From assembly GCF_044360475.1 (NCBI RefSeq), contig NZ_CP043494.1:9114001-9178000 (forward strand): a DNA stretch of 64,000 nucleotides, written 5' to 3'. The position numbers were made by a program, and so were the translations under genes. This document shows positions 24,162 to 33,139 of this stretch, in pieces (positions within the stretch are counted from its first letter, which is position 1; every line of letters starts with the position of its first letter). The stretch comes from Archangium minus. Its GTDB lineage: Bacteria; Myxococcota; Myxococcia; Myxococcales; Myxococcaceae. Below the pieces are notes generated by a model. It made no database searches. It saw only the letters and a program-made list of their open reading frames with translations, and had not been told where the DNA came from.

Positions 24162-26054
24162 TCAGCTGACCACGCTCAGCTTTTTCAATCGTGACGCCAG
24201 GGTGGTGGGCTTGATACCCAGCAGCTCGGCGGCGCCCCCCTTCCCAAACTGCTTGCCACCACAGGCTTCCAGCGCCGCACGCAGGTTGTCGCGTTCGAGT
24301 TCGCGGAGCTGAGCCTCGGTGAGGATCCGCCGGGGCTCCGCCGGTTCCTGGTGGACCTGGGCACCAATCACGGGCAGGTCGATGTTCAGCTCCTTGCCCC
24401 GCGAGGTGATCAACGCCCGCTCGATGACGTTCTGCAACTCTCGAATGTTGCCTGGCCAGTCGTAACCTTGCAGCCTCGCCATGTCGCCCTTGCTCAGCCG
24501 CCGCCCCGGCAGTTTCAGCCGCGCACCGATCTGCTCGATGAAATGCACCGCCAGCAAGGGAATGTCCGAGCGACGCTCGCGCAGACTCGGTGAATGGATG
24601 GGGAAGACGTTGAGGCGGAAGAACAGATCCTCGCGGAATCGCCTGGCCGCCACTTCGGCGCGCAGGTCACGATTGGTCGCGGCGATGATGCGCACGTTCA
24701 CGCTCCGGGTACGCTCCTCGCCGACCCGCTCGAACTGGCCTTCCTGGAGCACCCGCAGCAGCTTGCTCTGCAACTCCAGGGGGATTTCGCCGATCTCATC
24801 GAGAAACAGGGTGCCACCGTCGGCCAGCTCGAAGCGGCCGATGCGGTCGCGTACCGCCCCGGTGAAGGCGCCGCGCAGATGGCCGAAGAACTCGCTCTCG
24901 AACAGCTCGGCGGGGACCGCCGCGCAGTTCACCCGGATCAGCGGATGGTCGCGGCGCTGGCTGGCCTGATGGATGGCCCGGGCGATCAGCTCCTTGCCCG
25001 TGCCGGACTCGCCATGAATCAGCACGTTGGCATCGGTGGGACCCACCACGTCTATCTGATGGATGATCTTCATGATCGGTGCACTGCGGCCGACGATGTC
25101 GCGGTACTGGTGCTCGGTACTGATCTCCTCCTGCAGATAGGCGTTCTGCTCTTCCAATCGCTCCTTGAGCGCCCGCAGCTCGGCCAGGGCCTTTTGGAGC
25201 TGCAGTTCGGTGTTACGCCGCTCGGTGATGTCGCGGAACACCACCACCGCGCCGATGATCCCGTCGTCCACGATCACCGGGGTACTGGTGAACTCCACCG
25301 GAAAGGCACTGCCGTCGCGGCGCCAGAACACCTCCTGGCGGCCCTCGTGGACCCGTCCATCGCGGACCGCCTGGTAGATGGGGCAATCCTCCACGGAATA
25401 GGGGCGGCCATCGGTGTGGCTGTGGTGATGCATGAGGTGGACGTTCTTGCCGAGCATCTCCTCCACACTCCAGCCGAACATGCGCGCCGCAGCCGGGTTG
25501 ACGAACGTGGCCAGACCCTGGCTGTCGATGCTGTAGATTCCGTCGCCCACCGCGCTGAGCAACAGCTGATTGCCACGCTCGTTCTCCTGGAACAGCTTGA
25601 AGACATCGCGCCACTCGATGAGCCCGCCGCGCATGGCCTGTTCGGTCTGTGCATTGTCCTGATGGAAGCGTTCGCGGCGATGGCCACGCAGAGTCAGCAC
25701 CAGGAGTGGCCGGCCCTTGAAAGCAATAGGGATCGCGGAGACCTCCACCTGCAGGTACTCACCATCCCCCCGCCGGCAGGTGAAGCGGTCGCTCCAGGCA
25801 CTGCCGTGCTCCATGGCTGACTGGGTGAAGGCCACCAGGTCCGGCAATGGGTGACCAAGGATTTCCGTTGCCGGCAGGGTCAGCAACTCCAGGCGCGTAT
25901 AGCCGAGCAGGTGGCTGGCGGCAACGTTGAGATCCTCGAAGCGGTCTGCCTGGGGATTGAGCACCACAATGGCCTCGCTGCAATGTTCGAAGGCCATGTG
26001 CCGAGCGGAATACACGAGCTGGGTACCGCCAGAGATGTAGTCGAGCTCATCCAT
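24162..26054 (-). CDS. PAS-containing sigma-54-dependent activator of the Nit1C cluster
   Basis: A 630-residue enhancer-binding protein. Two PAS domains lie at about residues 10-130 (EAIVVLNPQADRFEDLNVAA) and 160-290 (GDGIYSIDSQGLATFVNPAA...FRDITERR), then a coiled-coil linker. The AAA+ domain has Walker A GESGTGKE, the sigma-54 contact loop GAFTGA and Walker B GGTLFLDEIGE. A Fis-type HTH ends LKKLSVVS. The ATG at 26054 is chosen because the PAS fold begins there; a much longer frame runs upstream across the divergent promoter and is an artefact of GC bias. It most likely switches on the genes from 26292 through the sites at 26085-26122 and 26210-26225. Confidence 0.92.
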   Translation of the reverse strand: MDELDYISGGTQLVYSARHMAFEHCSEAIVVLNPQADRFEDLNVAASHLLGYTRLELLTLPATEILGHPLPDLVAFTQSAMEHGSAWSDRFTCRRGDGEYLQVEVSAIPIAFKGRPLLVLTLRGHRRERFHQDNAQTEQAMRGGLIEWRDVFKLFQENERGNQLLLSAVGDGIYSIDSQGLATFVNPAAARMFGWSVEEMLGKNVHLMHHHSHTDGRPYSVEDCPIYQAVRDGRVHEGRQEVFWRRDGSAFPVEFTSTPVIVDDGIIGAVVVFRDITERRNTELQLQKALAELRALKERLEEQNAYLQEEISTEHQYRDIVGRSAPIMKIIHQIDVVGPTDANVLIHGESGTGKELIARAIHQASQRRDHPLIRVNCAAVPAELFESEFFGHLRGAFTGAVRDRIGRFELADGGTLFLDEIGEIPLELQSKLLRVLQEGQFERVGEERTRSVNVRIIAATNRDLRAEVAARRFREDLFFRLNVFPIHSPSLRERRSDIPLLAVHFIEQIGARLKLPGRRLSKGDMARLQGYDWPGNIRELQNVIERALITSRGKELNIDLPVIGAQVHQEPAEPRRILTEAQLRELERDNLRAALEACGGKQFGKGGAAELLGIKPTTLASRLKKLSVVS

Positions 26055-26084
26055 TCGTACACACCTACGGGAGTTCGTATAAAA

Positions 26085-26122
26085 CACTACGAAATCTCGT
26101 AAATATACGGCTTTTCGTAGTG
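26085..26122. promoter_or_regulatory. Upstream activator site of the Nit1C cluster
   Basis: CACTACGAAA (26085-26094) and TTTCGTAGTG (26113-26122) are a perfect 10-bp inverted repeat, with extra TTCGTA/TACG half sites at about 26074 and 26098-26109. It lies about 115 bp upstream of the -24/-12 promoter, the usual distance for an enhancer-binding-protein site, and just outside the activator's own start. Confidence 0.7.
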
Positions 26123-26209
26123 CCGGGGCGGGACGTGAACCTCCGCCCGGACGGTCCAACGCATTGATTCCAGGAGGATACTCCCCGGAAAGAGGGCAGC
26201 CGGCCGTCC

Positions 26210-26225
26210 TGGCACGTCCCTCGCA
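26210..26225 (+). promoter_or_regulatory. Sigma-54 (-24/-12) promoter
   Basis: TGGCACGTCCCTCGCA places GG and GC exactly ten bases apart, the defining sigma-54 spacing. The -24 half is perfect (TGGCAC); the -12 half is TCGCA instead of TTGCA. Transcription would start near 26236, about 55 bp before the first cluster gene. Confidence 0.75.
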
Positions 26226-26291
26226 ATCACCTCCACCGAACCCCTGGAGCCGCCGGATCCGGCGCGCGCCACAACCGCTGGAGACATTGCA

Positions 26292-26774
26292 ATGCCAAGC
26301 GTTGATATTCCCGCCTATAAGGATGGCGATTTCCTCGTCAACTACGAGGAGAAGGTCTTCGAGGACGTCAAGGCCAAGGCCGGCGAAAAAGCCTTGATCA
26401 CCTTCCACACCATCGCCTTTGAAGGCTCCATTGCCCTGGTCAACGTGCTCCAGGCCAAGCGCCTGTTGCGCAAGGGCTTCGACACCAAGGTGCTGCTGTA
26501 CGGCCCCGGCGTGCAGCTGGGCGTACAGCGGGGCTTTCCGACACTGGGCGCGGAGGCCTTCCCGGGGCACATGGCGGTGAACAACCAGCTCAAGGCCTTC
26601 ATGAAGGAAGGCGGCGAGGTGTATGCGTGCCGCTTCGCCCTGCAGGCGCTCTACGGACAGACCGAGAAGGCGTTGATCGAGGGCATTCGCCCGATCAATC
26701 CGCTGGACGTGATGGACCTGCGCCTGCTGATGCGCCGCGAAGGCGCGCTGATCATCGACACCTGGACGACCTGA
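26292..26774 (+). CDS. MSMEG_0572/Sll0783-family nitrogen-starvation protein
   Basis: 160 residues, first gene of the Nit1C cluster. The sequence (ITFHTIAFEGSIALVNVLQA then KRLLRKGFDTKVLLYGPGVQ) is characteristic of the MSMEG_0572/Sll0783 family, which has a DsrE-like alpha/beta fold and no proven reaction. The family is known from this cluster, and Sll0783 affects nitrogen-starvation responses in Synechocystis. The start has GGAGACATT upstream. A GC hairpin follows before the nitrilase gene. Confidence 0.9.
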   Translation: MPSVDIPAYKDGDFLVNYEEKVFEDVKAKAGEKALITFHTIAFEGSIALVNVLQAKRLLRKGFDTKVLLYGPGVQLGVQRGFPTLGAEAFPGHMAVNNQLKAFMKEGGEVYACRFALQALYGQTEKALIEGIRPINPLDVMDLRLLMRREGALIIDTWTT

Positions 26775-26785
26775 GCTTCCTTCCA

Positions 26786-26812
26786 CCCCCCTCCCGCGAC
26801 GCGGGAGGGGGG
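26786..26812 (+). promoter_or_regulatory. Intercistronic GC hairpin
   Basis: CCCCCCTCCCGC and GCGGGAGGGGGG form a perfect 12-bp stem with a three-base loop, between the first gene and the nitrilase gene. There is no T tract, so it more likely sets transcript stability or the ratio between cistrons than stops transcription. Confidence 0.55.
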
Positions 26813-26840
26813 CCGCCATTTCCAGCAAGGACCTTCCGCC

Positions 26841-27803
26841 ATGTCCAGCATTCGTGCCGCCGCCGTGCAGCTCAGCCCGGTGCTCTACAGCCGTGAAGCC
26901 ACTGTCGCGAAGATCTGCGCGCAGATCCTCGAACTGGGCCGAGACGGCGTGCAGTTCGCGGTCTTTCCCGAAACCGTGGTGCCTTACTACCCCTACTTCT
27001 CCTACGTCCAGGCCCCTCTGGCCATGGGCAAGGAACACCTGCGCCTGATGAACGAGTCGGTGAGCGTGCCTTCCGCCGTCACCGAGCGCATCGGCGAGGC
27101 CTGTCGCGAGGCGGGCATGGTGGTGTCACTGGGCGTCAACGAGCGCGACGGCGGCACCCTGTACAATGCCCAATTGCTGTTCGATGCCGACGGCCGACTC
27201 ATCCAGCGCCGCCGCAAGATCACCCCGACCTACCATGAGCGCATGGTCTGGGGCCAAGGCGACGGCTCTGGCCTGTGCGCGGTGGACAGTCGCGTCGGCC
27301 GGATCGGCTCTCTGGCCTGCTGGGAACACTACAACCCGCTAGCACGCTACGCGCTGATGGCCGATGGCGAGCAGATCCACGCGGCGATGTTCCCCGGCTC
27401 GCTGGTGGGAGAGATCTTCGCCGAGCAGATCGCGGTCACCATCCGCCACCACGCGCTGGAATCCGGCTGCTTCGTGGTCAACGCCACCGCATGGCTCAGC
27501 CCGGAACAACAGGCGCGGCTCATGGAGGACACCGGTTGCGCGATTGGACCCATCTCCGGTGGCTGCTTCACCGCCATCGTCTCACCGGAAGGCAAGCTCC
27601 TCGGCGAACCACTGCGCGGCGGCGAAGGGGTGGTGATCGCCGATCTCGATCTCACGCTGATCGACAAGCGCAAACGCATGATGGACTCGGTCGGCCACTA
27701 CAGCCGTCCGGAGCTGCTCAGCCTGCTGATTGACCGCCGAGCCACCGCGCACGTCCAGGAACGCCGCGAGCCCCTCGAGGAGGCCAACCATGTCCGTCGG
27801 TGA
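26841..27803 (+). CDS. Nit6803-type nitrilase
   Basis: 320 residues of the nitrilase superfamily, branch 1. The catalytic triad is visible: Glu44 in VFPET, Lys126 in RRRKITPTYHER and Cys160 in LACWEHY. It hydrolyses nitriles to carboxylate and ammonia; the cluster's natural substrate is not settled, and Nit1C clusters have been tied to cyanide assimilation in Pseudomonas and Burkholderia. The length matches Synechocystis Nit6803. It overlaps the next gene by 14 bp. Confidence 0.93.
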   Translation: MSSIRAAAVQLSPVLYSREATVAKICAQILELGRDGVQFAVFPETVVPYYPYFSYVQAPLAMGKEHLRLMNESVSVPSAVTERIGEACREAGMVVSLGVNERDGGTLYNAQLLFDADGRLIQRRRKITPTYHERMVWGQGDGSGLCAVDSRVGRIGSLACWEHYNPLARYALMADGEQIHAAMFPGSLVGEIFAEQIAVTIRHHALESGCFVVNATAWLSPEQQARLMEDTGCAIGPISGGCFTAIVSPEGKLLGEPLRGGEGVVIADLDLTLIDKRKRMMDSVGHYSRPELLSLLIDRRATAHVQERREPLEEANHVRR

Positions 27804-28902
27804 AACCCTTCCGGTCGAGCCACTGCCGGCCAACGACCTGCTCGTCGAGCTGCAATGCCATGGCGTCCGCTGGCAGGGCGCCGACGGCCTGTCTCGCAAG
27901 GGTGGCGCCGGGCCTTCTGATCACAAGGCACTCAGCCTGGGCGAGCGCACGGCCATGGTGCCAATGCTCAACCGCGCCTCGCTGGACTCGCCCTACTCCG
28001 CCGTGCCCGACGAAAGCGGCACGCAGGCGCTGATCTTCCGCGAGGGCCTTCCAGTGGGCGAGGTGCAACTGCCGGGGGTACCACGCTTCTACGGCCTCAC
28101 GACCGCCGACGGCACTCCCTACTGGAAGCTCGCCACCCTGCACAGCCGCGACGTGCTGGCCACCACGGTGCTCCAGCACTGCATCCGCATGAACGAGGCC
28201 GCCACCGCCTGTCAGTTCTGCGCCATCGGCCAATCGCTGGCCGCCGGCAAGACCATCGCCCGCAAGCGCCCGGCCCAGCTCGCCGAAGTGGCCCGGGCGG
28301 CGGTGGAACTGGACGGCGTCAAGCACATGGTGATGACCACCGGCACACCCCAGACCCCGGATCGCGGCGCCGCCATCCTCTGTGAATCCGCCGCCGCGGT
28401 AACTGCCGCGGTGAACCTGCCGATCCAGGCTCAATGCGAGCCGCCGGACGACAATGCGTGGTTCCAACGTCTGGCGGACAGCGGCGTGGTGTCGCTCGGC
28501 ATGCATCTGGAGGCGGTCACCGACGAGGTCCGCCAGCGGATCATGCCGGGCAAGGCCGGAGTGCCGCTGACGCGTTACTTCGATGCCTTCGCGGCCGCCG
28601 TCTCGGTCTTCGGTCGCGGCCAGGTGAGCACCTACATCCTCGCCGGCCTGGGCGACAGCGAAGACGCCATCGCCGCCATGGGCGAGCGTCTGGCCGCGCT
28701 CGGGGTGTATCCCTTCGTGGTGCCGTTCGTCCCCATCGATGGCACCCCGCTCGCCCACCACCCCAAGCCCGACAGCGCGTTCATGCAGCGGCTCTACTCA
28801 CGTCTGGGCGTCAGCCTGCGCCGTCACGGACTGCACTCGGAACGCATCAAGGCCGGCTGCGCGAAATGCGGGGCCTGCTCGGCGCTCAAGGGGTATGAGT
28901 GA
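27790..28902 (+). CDS. MSMEG_0568-family radical SAM protein
   Basis: 370 residues. The cluster cysteines are Cys131, Cys141 and Cys144 (C-x9-C-x2-C), an atypical spacing that is the norm for this family rather than the classic CxxxCxxC. The N-terminus has GPSDHKAL and PYSAVPDESG, and the C-terminus has a second Cys group (CAKCGACSAL), probably for an auxiliary cluster. The reaction is unknown. ATG 27790 lies within the nitrilase end; the stop overlaps the next start in ATGA. Confidence 0.9.
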   Translation: MSVGETLPVEPLPANDLLVELQCHGVRWQGADGLSRKGGAGPSDHKALSLGERTAMVPMLNRASLDSPYSAVPDESGTQALIFREGLPVGEVQLPGVPRFYGLTTADGTPYWKLATLHSRDVLATTVLQHCIRMNEAATACQFCAIGQSLAAGKTIARKRPAQLAEVARAAVELDGVKHMVMTTGTPQTPDRGAAILCESAAAVTAAVNLPIQAQCEPPDDNAWFQRLADSGVVSLGMHLEAVTDEVRQRIMPGKAGVPLTRYFDAFAAAVSVFGRGQVSTYILAGLGDSEDAIAAMGERLAALGVYPFVVPFVPIDGTPLAHHPKPDSAFMQRLYSRLGVSLRRHGLHSERIKAGCAKCGACSALKGYE

Positions 28903-29459
28903 TGAGTGCCTCCTTCGCTCTGGTGGCAGATACCTTCGAGCCCTGGCGCGCCGACGACCTGCGGATCAAACCCGCCAGCGAGGCCTGGGAACGCGCCGAT
29001 TATTATGCCCTGCGCCGCGCGGTCTTCGTCGGTGAGCAGCGACTGCTGGAACAGGACCGCGACACCCGGGATTTCCAGGCCATCCCCATCATCGCCGTGG
29101 CCCACGCCTGCGGCATGGCCGACCGGGTGGTCGGCGCGGTGCGCATCTACGAGGACAAAGACGGCCTCTGGTACGGCGGCAGGCTCTGCGTGGCGCGGGA
29201 CTACCGCCGCCATGCGCAGATCGGCCAGGCACTGGTGAACGAAGCGGTGGCACGGGCCAAGGACCTCGGCTGCCATACCTTCCGCGCCACCGTGCAAGCG
29301 GCCAACGAGACCTGGTTCCAGCGCTTGCACTGGCGCAGCCTGGAACGCATGGAGCTGCTCGGCCAGCCTCACGTCCTGATGCAGGCGGAGCTGGAGCGCT
29401 ACCCCATCCTGCCACGGCAGAGCGGCTCATCGTCCCGCGAGGAGCACCGTCATGGCTGA
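28902..29459 (+). CDS. MSMEG_0567/Sll0786-family N-acetyltransferase (GNAT)
   Basis: 185 residues with a GNAT fold: YALRRAVFVGEQRLLEQD, the beta4 VVGAVRIYEDKDG and the acetyl-CoA loop RDYRRHAQIGQALVNEAV. It is specific to Nit1C clusters. The acceptor is unknown. It is translationally coupled on both sides: ATGA overlap with the radical SAM gene and 8-bp overlap with the next. Confidence 0.9.
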   Translation: MSASFALVADTFEPWRADDLRIKPASEAWERADYYALRRAVFVGEQRLLEQDRDTRDFQAIPIIAVAHACGMADRVVGAVRIYEDKDGLWYGGRLCVARDYRRHAQIGQALVNEAVARAKDLGCHTFRATVQAANETWFQRLHWRSLERMELLGQPHVLMQAELERYPILPRQSGSSSREEHRHG

Positions 29460-30444
29460 GCTCGCCACGCTGCTGGCGCGTCTGCGCGAGACGCCGGCGA
29501 TGCGCGCCAAACAGGCCCTCCAGCATCCGGCCCGGCGCCTCGTCGGCCCGCCCGGGAAGGGGGAGGAGCGCTACATGCAACCGGGGGACGATACCGCCGC
29601 GTTCCGCTGTGGCGACGGATACCAGCTCCTCGCCATGGAAGGCATGTTGCCCGCCTTCGTGGAGCAGGCCCCCTGGTTCGCGGGCTGGTCCGCCGTGATG
29701 GCCAACGTCAGCGACATCGCCGCCATGGGTGGCCGTGCCCAGGCGGTAGTCAATGCCTACTGGCACCACGACGCGGCCGCCGCAGAGCAACTGCTCGCCG
29801 GAATGGAAGCAGCCTGTGCCGCCTACGGCGTGCGCCTCGCTGGCGGCCACACCCACCAGGCACCGGGCCATCCGGTCTGCCTCGCCGTGGCGATCACGGG
29901 CTGGGCGCGAACGCTGCTCTCGACCCTCCACGCGGCACCCGGCCAGTTGCTGGCGATGGCCGTCGACCTCGATGGCCACTGGCATGGCGATGCGCCCTAC
30001 TGGAAGGCCTTCGAAGGGGTGCCGGACGAGCGCCTGCGGGCCAGACTGGAACTGCTGCCGACCCTCGCCGAGGCCGGCCGCCTGCGCGCCGCCAAGGACA
30101 TCAGCAACGCCGGCATCCTCGGCACCCTGCTGATGCTGCTGGAACCCACCGGCTGTGGCGCCCGGATCGATCTCGACGCCCTGCCATGTCCGGCCGGAGC
30201 CCCATTGGAGCGCTGGCTGCAAGTCTTCCCGAGCTACGGCTTCCTGATGACCCTGGACGCCGCGGATTGGCCATACGTGGAGGCCACCTTCGCCGCCGAG
30301 GGCGTGCACTGCGCCGCCATCGGCCAACTCGATGCCAGCGCACGACTGGTGGTCGAGCACTCCGGCCAACGCGCTGAATTTTGGAACCTGCGGGAGAGGC
30401 CCTTCACCGGCTTCGCTTGCCCGCCCCTGCCCGAGGATCACTGA
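29452..30444 (+). CDS. Sll0787-family AIR synthase-like protein
   Basis: 330 residues of the PurM/AIR-synthase-like ATP-binding family. Marks are QPGDDTAAFRCGDGYQLLAM (nucleotide site), NVSDIAAMGGRAQAVVNAYW, GGHTHQAP and AKDISNAGILGTLLML. Known only as a Nit1C cluster member; it probably uses ATP to activate a carbonyl or amide group. Which step is unknown. Confidence 0.9.
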   Translation: MAELATLLARLRETPAMRAKQALQHPARRLVGPPGKGEERYMQPGDDTAAFRCGDGYQLLAMEGMLPAFVEQAPWFAGWSAVMANVSDIAAMGGRAQAVVNAYWHHDAAAAEQLLAGMEAACAAYGVRLAGGHTHQAPGHPVCLAVAITGWARTLLSTLHAAPGQLLAMAVDLDGHWHGDAPYWKAFEGVPDERLRARLELLPTLAEAGRLRAAKDISNAGILGTLLMLLEPTGCGARIDLDALPCPAGAPLERWLQVFPSYGFLMTLDAADWPYVEATFAAEGVHCAAIGQLDASARLVVEHSGQRAEFWNLRERPFTGFACPPLPEDH

Positions 30445-30445
30445 A

Positions 30446-30748
30446 ATGCCCGCCGTGAACATCAAGCTGCGCTGGCCTGATGGCCAGGAAAGCACCATCT
30501 ACTCTCCTTCCACGATCGTCTACGAGCACTTCAAGGCCGGCCACAGCTACCCGCTGGCGGACTTCCTCTCCCGCGCCGAAACCGCGTTCAACGCGGCGTC
30601 CGAGCGCGTCAAGCAGGTCCGCGGATTCTACTGCAGCTCGGCGATGGACAGCCTCGCCCACCTCCGCGTGCTGGCCCGCCAATACCCGGCCCGCAAAGCC
30701 CGCGTCGAGGTGCTCGACCTGCACACCCACGGCGCCGATCAGGTCTGA
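30446..30748 (+). CDS. MSMEG_0570-family small protein
   Basis: 100 residues, family MSMEG_0570 (nitrogen-starvation response). It starts MPAVNIKLRWPDGQ and has FKAGHSYPLADFL and an RGFYCSSAMDS loop with a conserved Cys. It has a small alpha/beta shape and no known activity. It begins one base after the previous stop and is followed by a 35-bp gap. Confidence 0.88.
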   Translation: MPAVNIKLRWPDGQESTIYSPSTIVYEHFKAGHSYPLADFLSRAETAFNAASERVKQVRGFYCSSAMDSLAHLRVLARQYPARKARVEVLDLHTHGADQV

Positions 30749-30783
30749 CACGACTGCGAGGCCTCGCCCCAAAGGATCATCCC

Positions 30784-32016
30784 ATGTCCCATCACAACGT
30801 CATCGTCATCGGTGGCGGGCAGGCCGGTCTGTCCGCCAGCTATTACCTCCAGCAGCGAGACATCAACCACCTGGTCCTGGAGAGCCGCACCCTCACCCAT
30901 ACCTGGCGCGAGCAGCGCTGGGACAGTTTTACCCTGGTCACCCCCAACTGGCAGTGTGCACTACCCGGTGCTCCCTACCGGGGTGCTGATCCACATGGCT
31001 TCATGAAAAAGGACGAGGTCATCGCCTACCTGGACGGCTTCATCGCGACGGTGCGGCCACCGGCCCGCGAAGGCGTCACGGTGCAGCGGCTCGCCGCGCG
31101 CGCCGAAGGAGGCTATCAGGTGATGACCAGCGCCGGGGAGCTCAGCGCCGATCAGGTCATCGTCGCCACCGGCGGCTACCACACACCGCTCATCCCGCGC
31201 TTCGCTGAGCGACTGCCGCCGTCCATCCACCAACTGCATTCCGCGCAGTACCGCAATCCCCAGAGCCTGCCGGCGGGTCCCGTGCTGGTGGTGGGCTCCG
31301 GGCAATCCGGCGCACAGATCGCCGAGGATCTGCACCTGGCTGGCCGCCAGGTCCATCTGGCAGTGGGTGAGGCACCTCGCTGTGCGCGCTTCTACCGCGG
31401 CAGGGACGTGGTCGCCTGGCTGGAGGACATGGGTTACTACGCCATCAGCGTGGACAAGCACCCCTTGCGCGAGGGAGTGCGCGACAATACCAATCACTAT
31501 GTCACAGGGCGGGATGGCGGGCGCGACATCGACCTGCGCGTGTTCGCCATGCAAGGAATGCAACTCCATGGGCGGCTGGAGGGGCTGGAGGGTGGAACAC
31601 TGCGTTTCGCGCCAGACCTGGCCGCCAACCTGGACAACGCCGACGCCGTCTACAACCGAATCAACGCCAGCATCGACAAGTACATCCAGGAACGCGGCAT
31701 CTCGGCACCGCCGGGTTCGGTCTACCAGCCGGTCTGGCGGCCGTCCGAGGAGCGCACCACCTTGCCAGTCGATGGCCTCGCCGCGGTCATCTGGTGCATT
31801 GGTTTCCGCCCGGACTTCACCTGGATCGACCTGCCGGTATTCAACGGCCGCGGTCAGCCGAGCCACGTGCGCGGCGTCACCGCCATGCCCGGTCTGTACT
31901 TCCTCGGCCTGCCCTGGCTGCACACCTGGGGCTCCGGGCGCTTTTCCGGCGTGGCGCAAGATGCCCGGCATCTGGTGGACCGCATCGCGGCGGTACGCAG
32001 CGGTGCACTGAACTGA
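30784..32016 (+). CDS. MSMEG_0569-family flavin-dependent oxidoreductase
   Basis: 410 residues. The FAD site is at the N-terminus (VIVIGGGQAGLSASYYL) and a second Rossmann motif, VVGSGQSGAQIAEDL, near residue 165 binds NADPH, as in flavin monooxygenases. DQVIVATGGYHTP and a C-terminal GLPWLHTWGSGRFSGVAQDA complete the family pattern. Last gene of Nit1C. The order (0572, nitrilase, 0568, 0567, 0787-like, 0570, 0569) is the canonical one and complete. Confidence 0.92.
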   Translation: MSHHNVIVIGGGQAGLSASYYLQQRDINHLVLESRTLTHTWREQRWDSFTLVTPNWQCALPGAPYRGADPHGFMKKDEVIAYLDGFIATVRPPAREGVTVQRLAARAEGGYQVMTSAGELSADQVIVATGGYHTPLIPRFAERLPPSIHQLHSAQYRNPQSLPAGPVLVVGSGQSGAQIAEDLHLAGRQVHLAVGEAPRCARFYRGRDVVAWLEDMGYYAISVDKHPLREGVRDNTNHYVTGRDGGRDIDLRVFAMQGMQLHGRLEGLEGGTLRFAPDLAANLDNADAVYNRINASIDKYIQERGISAPPGSVYQPVWRPSEERTTLPVDGLAAVIWCIGFRPDFTWIDLPVFNGRGQPSHVRGVTAMPGLYFLGLPWLHTWGSGRFSGVAQDARHLVDRIAAVRSGALN

Positions 32017-32039
32017 GCTTCGCCTCCATCGCGAGCCGC

Positions 32040-32160
32040 GTCTTCTTCTCTGGTTCGCCATGGCGGCGTGCGCTCCGTCTCAGGCTCCACCCTCTCCGCT
32101 GTCTCCTCTGGCCCTCTCGCCTCTTCCCGCTTCGGCTCTGCCCCCTCTTGAGGGAGCGCG
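32040..32160. repeat. Second-family IS91-like scar after the Nit1C cluster
   Basis: The stretch with CACCCTCTCCGCTGTCTCCT, GGCCCTCTCGCCTCTTCC and TTCGGCTCTGCCCCCTCTTG is about 90% identical to 33398-33487. Because the other copy adjoins a transposase remnant, this is likely the right-hand scar of the event that brought, or later trimmed, this region. Confidence 0.45.
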
Positions 32161-32285
32161 TGTGAATTTCTGGACGCTCCCCCCCGTCCAGGGGGCCGGC
32201 CGAAACACTGTGGGGCTTCGTTCTCCCACGTGGAAGGGCCATGCGCCGGTCCCCGGGGCGCATCCACCAGGGAAGGACACAACAC

Positions 32286-33131
32286 ATGCGAACGAATCGA
32301 AGGGGAGCGCTCGTGGCGCTCCTGATGGCCGTGATTGCCGTGCAGGGCTGCGGATCCGACGACGAGGTCGATGACGCAGTCAGCACCGGGACGATAACCG
32401 GCACTGTGACGTTGGACGACGGCGCGTCGCCCGAGGGCGTGGAGGTCGAATCCCTCGACACGAGGGCCACCGCCCTCGCGGACGTGCAGGGACACTTCAC
32501 CCTCAAGAACTTGAAGGCGGGCTCTCAGACGCTCGTGACCGTCCATCCGGGCTACGAGGTCCAGCAACTGGAGGTGGAGGTGAAGCAAGGGGAGACGACG
32601 GACGTCTCCATCACCCTCAAGCGCATCAAGCACAAGGTGTCCGGCACCGTCCAACTGGAGGGGGCATCCTCGCACGAGGGCATCACGGTGATTCTCGAGG
32701 ACACGGCCTTCAGCACCACCACGGACGCCCAGGGACGCTTCGTCTTCGAAGGGGTGACGTCGGGCGCCTACTTCCTGTTGGCCTCGAAGGACGGCTATGA
32801 GGAGCGGAGCAAGGTGCTGGCGGTGATAGAGGACACGGTCGTGGAGCCGTTGACCCTGCCGGTCATCGTGGAGCCCAGCCTGGATGGCATCGTCTACCTG
32901 TCGGACAACGGCTCGCCCGTGGGCGTCACCCTGACGCTCGAGGGCACGGCGTACAGCACCATGATCGACAACGACTCTGGCTACTTCCGGTTCACGAACG
33001 TCCCGCCCGGCGCCTATACGCTGGTCGTCTCGAAGCAGGGCTACATCACCCAGACCCGCGCGGTGACGGTGGGAGGAGAGGTGTCGACCTTCTTCTTCCA
33101 GCTGGAGCGCAACCCGAGGCTCGTGGAATAG
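32286..33131 (+). CDS. Lipoprotein with three carboxypeptidase-regulatory-like domains
   Basis: 281 residues. The lipoprotein signal ends AVIAVQGC (Cys21). Three repeats of about 75-80 residues follow, each a CarboxypepD_reg-type beta-sandwich: GTVTLDDGASPEGVEVESLD, GTVQLEGASSHEGITVILED and GIVYLSDNGSPVGVTLTLEG, each ending in F...GAY/GSQTL...GY. This is a common myxobacterial surface lipoprotein plan with no known enzyme activity. The start has GGGAAGGA upstream. Confidence 0.82.
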   Translation: MRTNRRGALVALLMAVIAVQGCGSDDEVDDAVSTGTITGTVTLDDGASPEGVEVESLDTRATALADVQGHFTLKNLKAGSQTLVTVHPGYEVQQLEVEVKQGETTDVSITLKRIKHKVSGTVQLEGASSHEGITVILEDTAFSTTTDAQGRFVFEGVTSGAYFLLASKDGYEERSKVLAVIEDTVVEPLTLPVIVEPSLDGIVYLSDNGSPVGVTLTLEGTAYSTMIDNDSGYFRFTNVPPGAYTLVVSKQGYITQTRAVTVGGEVSTFFFQLERNPRLVE

Positions 33132-33139
33132 GCAAGCGC

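Noticed and set aside
26055..27038. N-terminal extension of the sigma-54 activator by more than 300 residues
   Set aside because: It would run through the divergent promoter and the first two Nit1C genes; the PAS domain begins right at 26054.
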